Below are positions 61,356 through 64,000 of a stretch of 64,000 nt of DNA, one piece after another. A model generated the notes under the pieces. That model had not been told where the DNA came from. It searched no databases and saw only the letters and a list, made by a program, of their open reading frames with translations. The DNA comes from Bin55 sp965220235. GTDB lineage: Bacteria > Pseudomonadota > Gammaproteobacteria > Pseudomonadales > Azotimanducaceae. The position numbers and the translations under genes are program-made. The stretch lies in NCBI GenBank assembly GCA_965220235.1, contig OZ244815.1:3612496-3676495 (forward strand). Reading direction: 5' to 3'. Every line of letters starts with the position of its first letter. Position 1 is the stretch's first letter.

Positions 61356-64000
61356 CTACGGTCGAAATTGCAGCTCTCTGGAGTGCAACTGATCCGGGAG
61401 GGATACCAACCGATACGCCAACTTAACCCATTCACATACATATCGACGCGTATCACGGGGATCGATCATTTCCTCGATCTGGAACTTCGATAAAGGACCC
61501 AAAGGTCCGCGTGCACTCTCAATCCGTGCGTTCAGTTCAGCGCGCAGCGCCTCCGGATCCTCGGCTTCTGCAAGCTGACGACGATACGCGGCTTCGATAC
61601 CACCTTCCGGTGGGATTCCACCTGTATCAGCCGCAGGCCACGCAACTCGCATCGACGGTGCTGAGCGTGGCGTCGCGTAGTTGTTTCCGGCGACCCCAAA
61701 ACTCCGACGCATGACGACAGTGAATATCGGTATTCTCACTTGTGAAAACGCCACCATCCATTCACCGCCTGCACGAATGGTTCCCGCGATCTCGTGTTCC
61801 AATCCAACCGCAAACCCCGGATTGTCGACGAGATTTAAAACTGGGATATGGAATAGATCGCATAAGTCCAAGTGACGCGTCAACTTGCGACATCCGTCGG
61901 CAGTTAGTGCGCCTCCATTAACGTGCTGGCTATCTGATGCAATCACGCCAACCGGATGACCTGCGAACCGGGCGAATCCTGTGACTTGATCCGTCCCCCA
62001 CAATCCACCGACTTCAAAGAAGGAATCTCGGTCAACGATTAAGTCGATCGTGCGACGAATATCGAACGTCGTCGTTCGCTTCCGCGGGATGATCGAGAAC
62101 AATTCGTCCTCACGACGATCCCCCGGATCGTCGCACGCCGCTATCGGAGGCGCTTCATAAACGCTCGAAGGTAGATACGACAAGAACGTACGCACCATCG
62201 TGGCCGCATCGTCCTCGTTCTCAGCCAAGTTGTCCACGGAACCGTTTGTGCAGTGAACGCGCCAATCACCCAGCTCTTCTTTTGTGATGTCGTAACCCAT
62301 CGCGTGTTTAACGACAGGCGGACCTGCGACGAACAGTTGCGCGATATCCCGTACCATCACAGAGAAATGACCGAGGACCGCTTTCGCCGCACCGATACCG
62401 ACAACACTTCCCAGGAGCATATTGACCACAGGTACGGTTGCTAACTGCTGTGTGTACATCGCGCTCCCCAAGTGGCCTGGCAAGAAAGAGCCGCCACCAC
62501 CAGCAACACGAGGTCTACCGGATTTGATAGCGCCTGTACTTTCTTTCGCAGAGCTTTCACCTTCTTGCTTTTGCTGTGGCACCATCGCGGCGACACTGCC
62601 GCCACCAGAAGAGCCGTCGAGCAAGCGCACCGATGGCACGCGCATCTCAATGGAGAGCCGATCTAGGTGAGAGCTTTTTGCACCAATTGCACCATCCGCG
62701 TGTCCACCTCGTGACGTGAAATCATCCGCACAAACAATGGCGGTCCGTTGTTCGATCGACCCCCAGCCGCCAACGTGGTTTGCCGGAGTAAACGCGAGGA
62801 TATTGCCTTCTTCATCGTACGACGCGAAACCCGTGACAGATCCCACCTCGTGGAACGAATCTGCGTCGAGTAAGAGCTCGATACGTTCTCGGCACGTCAG
62901 CTTGTTGCGATCCCTTTGACGTACGACACCAGGGTCTTCCGAACCGATTGCAAGACGTTTCTTAGCCAGCGATTGAAGCGTGGCGACTTGATCTAGCGTT
63001 GATTGCCAATCGCTCGACTCAAGACGAGCTCCTTGGGTCGAGGATTTTGTGACATCTAAAGGTGTCAATGCAGCCACCGTTTCGTCAGCTTTCAACACAT
63101 CGCCCGCATTCAATTCCTGCAAGGTGGAAACTCGGCCCGATTTCGGCGCTGAAATAACCGTTTCCATCTTCATCGCATTGACGATGACGATCGGATCCCC
63201 GGCATTGACGAGATCGTCTTCCGCTACCGACCACGCCACCAGCGTGCTTTCCAACGGAATGGTGATCGCTATATCACCATCAGGGATGCTCAATGGCGGC
63301 CGAAGTAAGGTATCAACTTGAGCTGTTTCATTGGGTGAGCCAGATTCTGACGTTGAAGTAACACTTGATCGCTCAAGGAATCCAACAAATCCGTCGTCGC
63401 GTTGTCCATCCGCTTCCGTCAGCTCCGGATGTGAGCTCAGTAGTGTGGTTCGCGCATCGCCGAGTTTCACAAGATCGTTATTGCAGATGGCCAGAAGCGA
63501 ATCGAGGTTGGTCCTAATACCGCTTATTTGAAATTCACCCAATGCCTGGCTCATACGACCAAGTGTTGCGGGGAAGTCGCGACCAGTCGTTGCAACAACT
63601 TTCGCTAATAGTGGATCGAATTGCGCACTGACTTCGTAACCGTTGTAGCCGTAACTATCAACTCGAATCCCTGGTCCTGTGGGCTCTCTGTATCCCGTGA
63701 TCGTTCCAGCTGCGGTCGCCGTGACGCGCGCCTGTATGCTGAAACCGTTGATTGCCTCGATCGAATCCTGACCGTCAATCCCCAGTGAAGATAAGCGCTC
63801 CCCAGCGGCAATTCTGAATTGCGCTTCCACGAGGTCGATGCCAGTAATTTGTTCCGTGATGGTGTGTTCAACCTGAATCCGTGGATTGCATTCGATAAAG
63901 AAACAGTCAGCGTTGTCGACGTCGACTAAAAACTCAACGGTTCCAGCGTTTACGTATCCGGCTTCCCTGCAGAGCTTCGTCGCGTGGTTCAAAATCGTTT
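61356..64000 (-). CDS. Single-chain biotin-dependent acyl-CoA carboxylase (3' part; runs off right edge)
   Basis: The visible 881 codons hold, in order, the C-terminal half of a biotin carboxylase domain (FFIECNPRIQVEHT), a biotin carrier domain with the biotinyl lysine in VNAMKMETV (codon at 63168–63170), and a full carboxyltransferase domain (about 560 residues: GSVTGFASYDEEG, LDGSSGGGSVA, VNLVDNPGFAVGLEHE as LVDNPGFAVG). All three activities in one chain mark the long single-polypeptide acyl-CoA carboxylases; the N-terminal 270 or so residues lie outside the window. It carboxylates an acyl-CoA; which one is unknown. Confidence 0.93.
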   Translation of the reverse strand, partial: TILNHATKLCREAGYVNAGTVEFLVDVDNADCFFIECNPRIQVEHTITEQITGIDLVEAQFRIAAGERLSSLGIDGQDSIEAINGFSIQARVTATAAGTITGYREPTGPGIRVDSYGYNGYEVSAQFDPLLAKVVATTGRDFPATLGRMSQALGEFQISGIRTNLDSLLAICNNDLVKLGDARTTLLSSHPELTEADGQRDDGFVGFLERSSVTSTSESGSPNETAQVDTLLRPPLSIPDGDIAITIPLESTLVAWSVAEDDLVNAGDPIVIVNAMKMETVISAPKSGRVSTLQELNAGDVLKADETVAALTPLDVTKSSTQGARLESSDWQSTLDQVATLQSLAKKRLAIGSEDPGVVRQRDRNKLTCRERIELLLDADSFHEVGSVTGFASYDEEGNILAFTPANHVGGWGSIEQRTAIVCADDFTSRGGHADGAIGAKSSHLDRLSIEMRVPSVRLLDGSSGGGSVAAMVPQQKQEGESSAKESTGAIKSGRPRVAGGGGSFLPGHLGSAMYTQQLATVPVVNMLLGSVVGIGAAKAVLGHFSVMVRDIAQLFVAGPPVVKHAMGYDITKEELGDWRVHCTNGSVDNLAENEDDAATMVRTFLSYLPSSVYEAPPIAACDDPGDRREDELFSIIPRKRTTTFDIRRTIDLIVDRDSFFEVGGLWGTDQVTGFARFAGHPVGVIASDSQHVNGGALTADGCRKLTRHLDLCDLFHIPVLNLVDNPGFAVGLEHEIAGTIRAGGEWMVAFSQVRIPIFTVVMRRSFGVAGNNYATPRSAPSMRVAWPAADTGGIPPEGGIEAAYRRQLAEAEDPEALRAELNARIESARGPLGPLSKFQIEEMIDPRDTRRYVCEWVKLAYRLVSLPDQLHSRELQFRP

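Noticed and set aside
1..64000. tRNA, rRNA, CRISPR arrays and insertion sequences
   Set aside because: No tRNA cloverleaf, rRNA block, regular repeat–spacer series, transposase or terminal inverted repeats were recognised by eye; a computed search could still find a tRNA.

Overview
The window is a 64 kb piece of a chromosome from a gammaproteobacterium, probably a free-living aquatic member. The block polA–engB–cytochrome c4–dsbA at the left, the block rpoZ–spoT–ridA–recG and the waaA/tolC pair are gene orders familiar from Pseudomonas and relatives. Base composition looks close to balanced by eye, coding density is high, and many start codons are GTG or TTG. No rRNA, tRNA, CRISPR array or insertion sequence was recognised. 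The genus cannot be settled from the sequence alone.

Layout. 1–5.2 kb: the start of a small exported protein (left edge), polA, engB, cytochrome c4 and dsbA. 5.2–8.0 kb: xylulokinase and xylose isomerase. 8.1–12.4 kb: two exported TldD/PmbA-like proteins and a TauD-type dioxygenase. 12.4–20.6 kb: a quinohemoprotein alcohol dehydrogenase, a stand-alone aceE, an MFS transporter, and a sulfite-oxidase-family enzyme with its c-type cytochrome. 20.7–26.5 kb: a membrane protein, a hydroxyacyl-CoA-dehydrogenase-like SDR, a 6PGDH-like oxidoreductase, a serine hydrolase, bioB and a MaoC hydratase. 26.5–30.7 kb: accessory DNA with an orphan FitA/VapB-type antitoxin and an operon of a Ser/Thr kinase with two PhyH dioxygenases, one fused to HEAT repeats. 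30.8–42.8 kb: a compact cassette (MotA/TolQ/ExbB-like channel, two single-span partner proteins, a membrane-anchored tandem FGE-like protein, a TPR protein with a TonB-C-like end), followed by a large TonB-dependent receptor and an exported S9 peptidase. 42.8–46.5 kb: a MetY-type sulfhydrylase, an α/β hydrolase, Hsp33 and Hsp20. 46.5–54.4 kb: waaA, tolC, rpoZ, spoT, ridA, recG and a 55-residue rubredoxin. 54.4–57.1 kb: ubiA overlapping two TRAP permease genes. 57.1–64 kb: a luciferase-like oxidoreductase, an exported protein with a GyrI-like end, a second serine hydrolase, an esterase and the 3' part of a single-chain biotin carboxylase.

How the genes work together. The 30.8–42.8 kb stretch reads as a dedicated energised-uptake or envelope machine: a proton-channel-like complex and a TonB-C-like protein next to a receptor and a peptidase that could process what is imported. 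It is the best candidate for an undescribed system. The kinase–PhyH–PhyH/HEAT operon is a second candidate.

Two housekeeping enzymes show clear loss of an activity at residue level. DNA polymerase I has lost the acidic residues of the 3'-5' exonuclease. SpoT has lost the catalytic residues of its (p)ppGpp synthetase domain while keeping an intact hydrolase. Regulatory features visible in the DNA include a near-consensus σ32 promoter before hsp20, an intrinsic terminator after hsp20, and an intrinsic terminator in the leader side of tolC.
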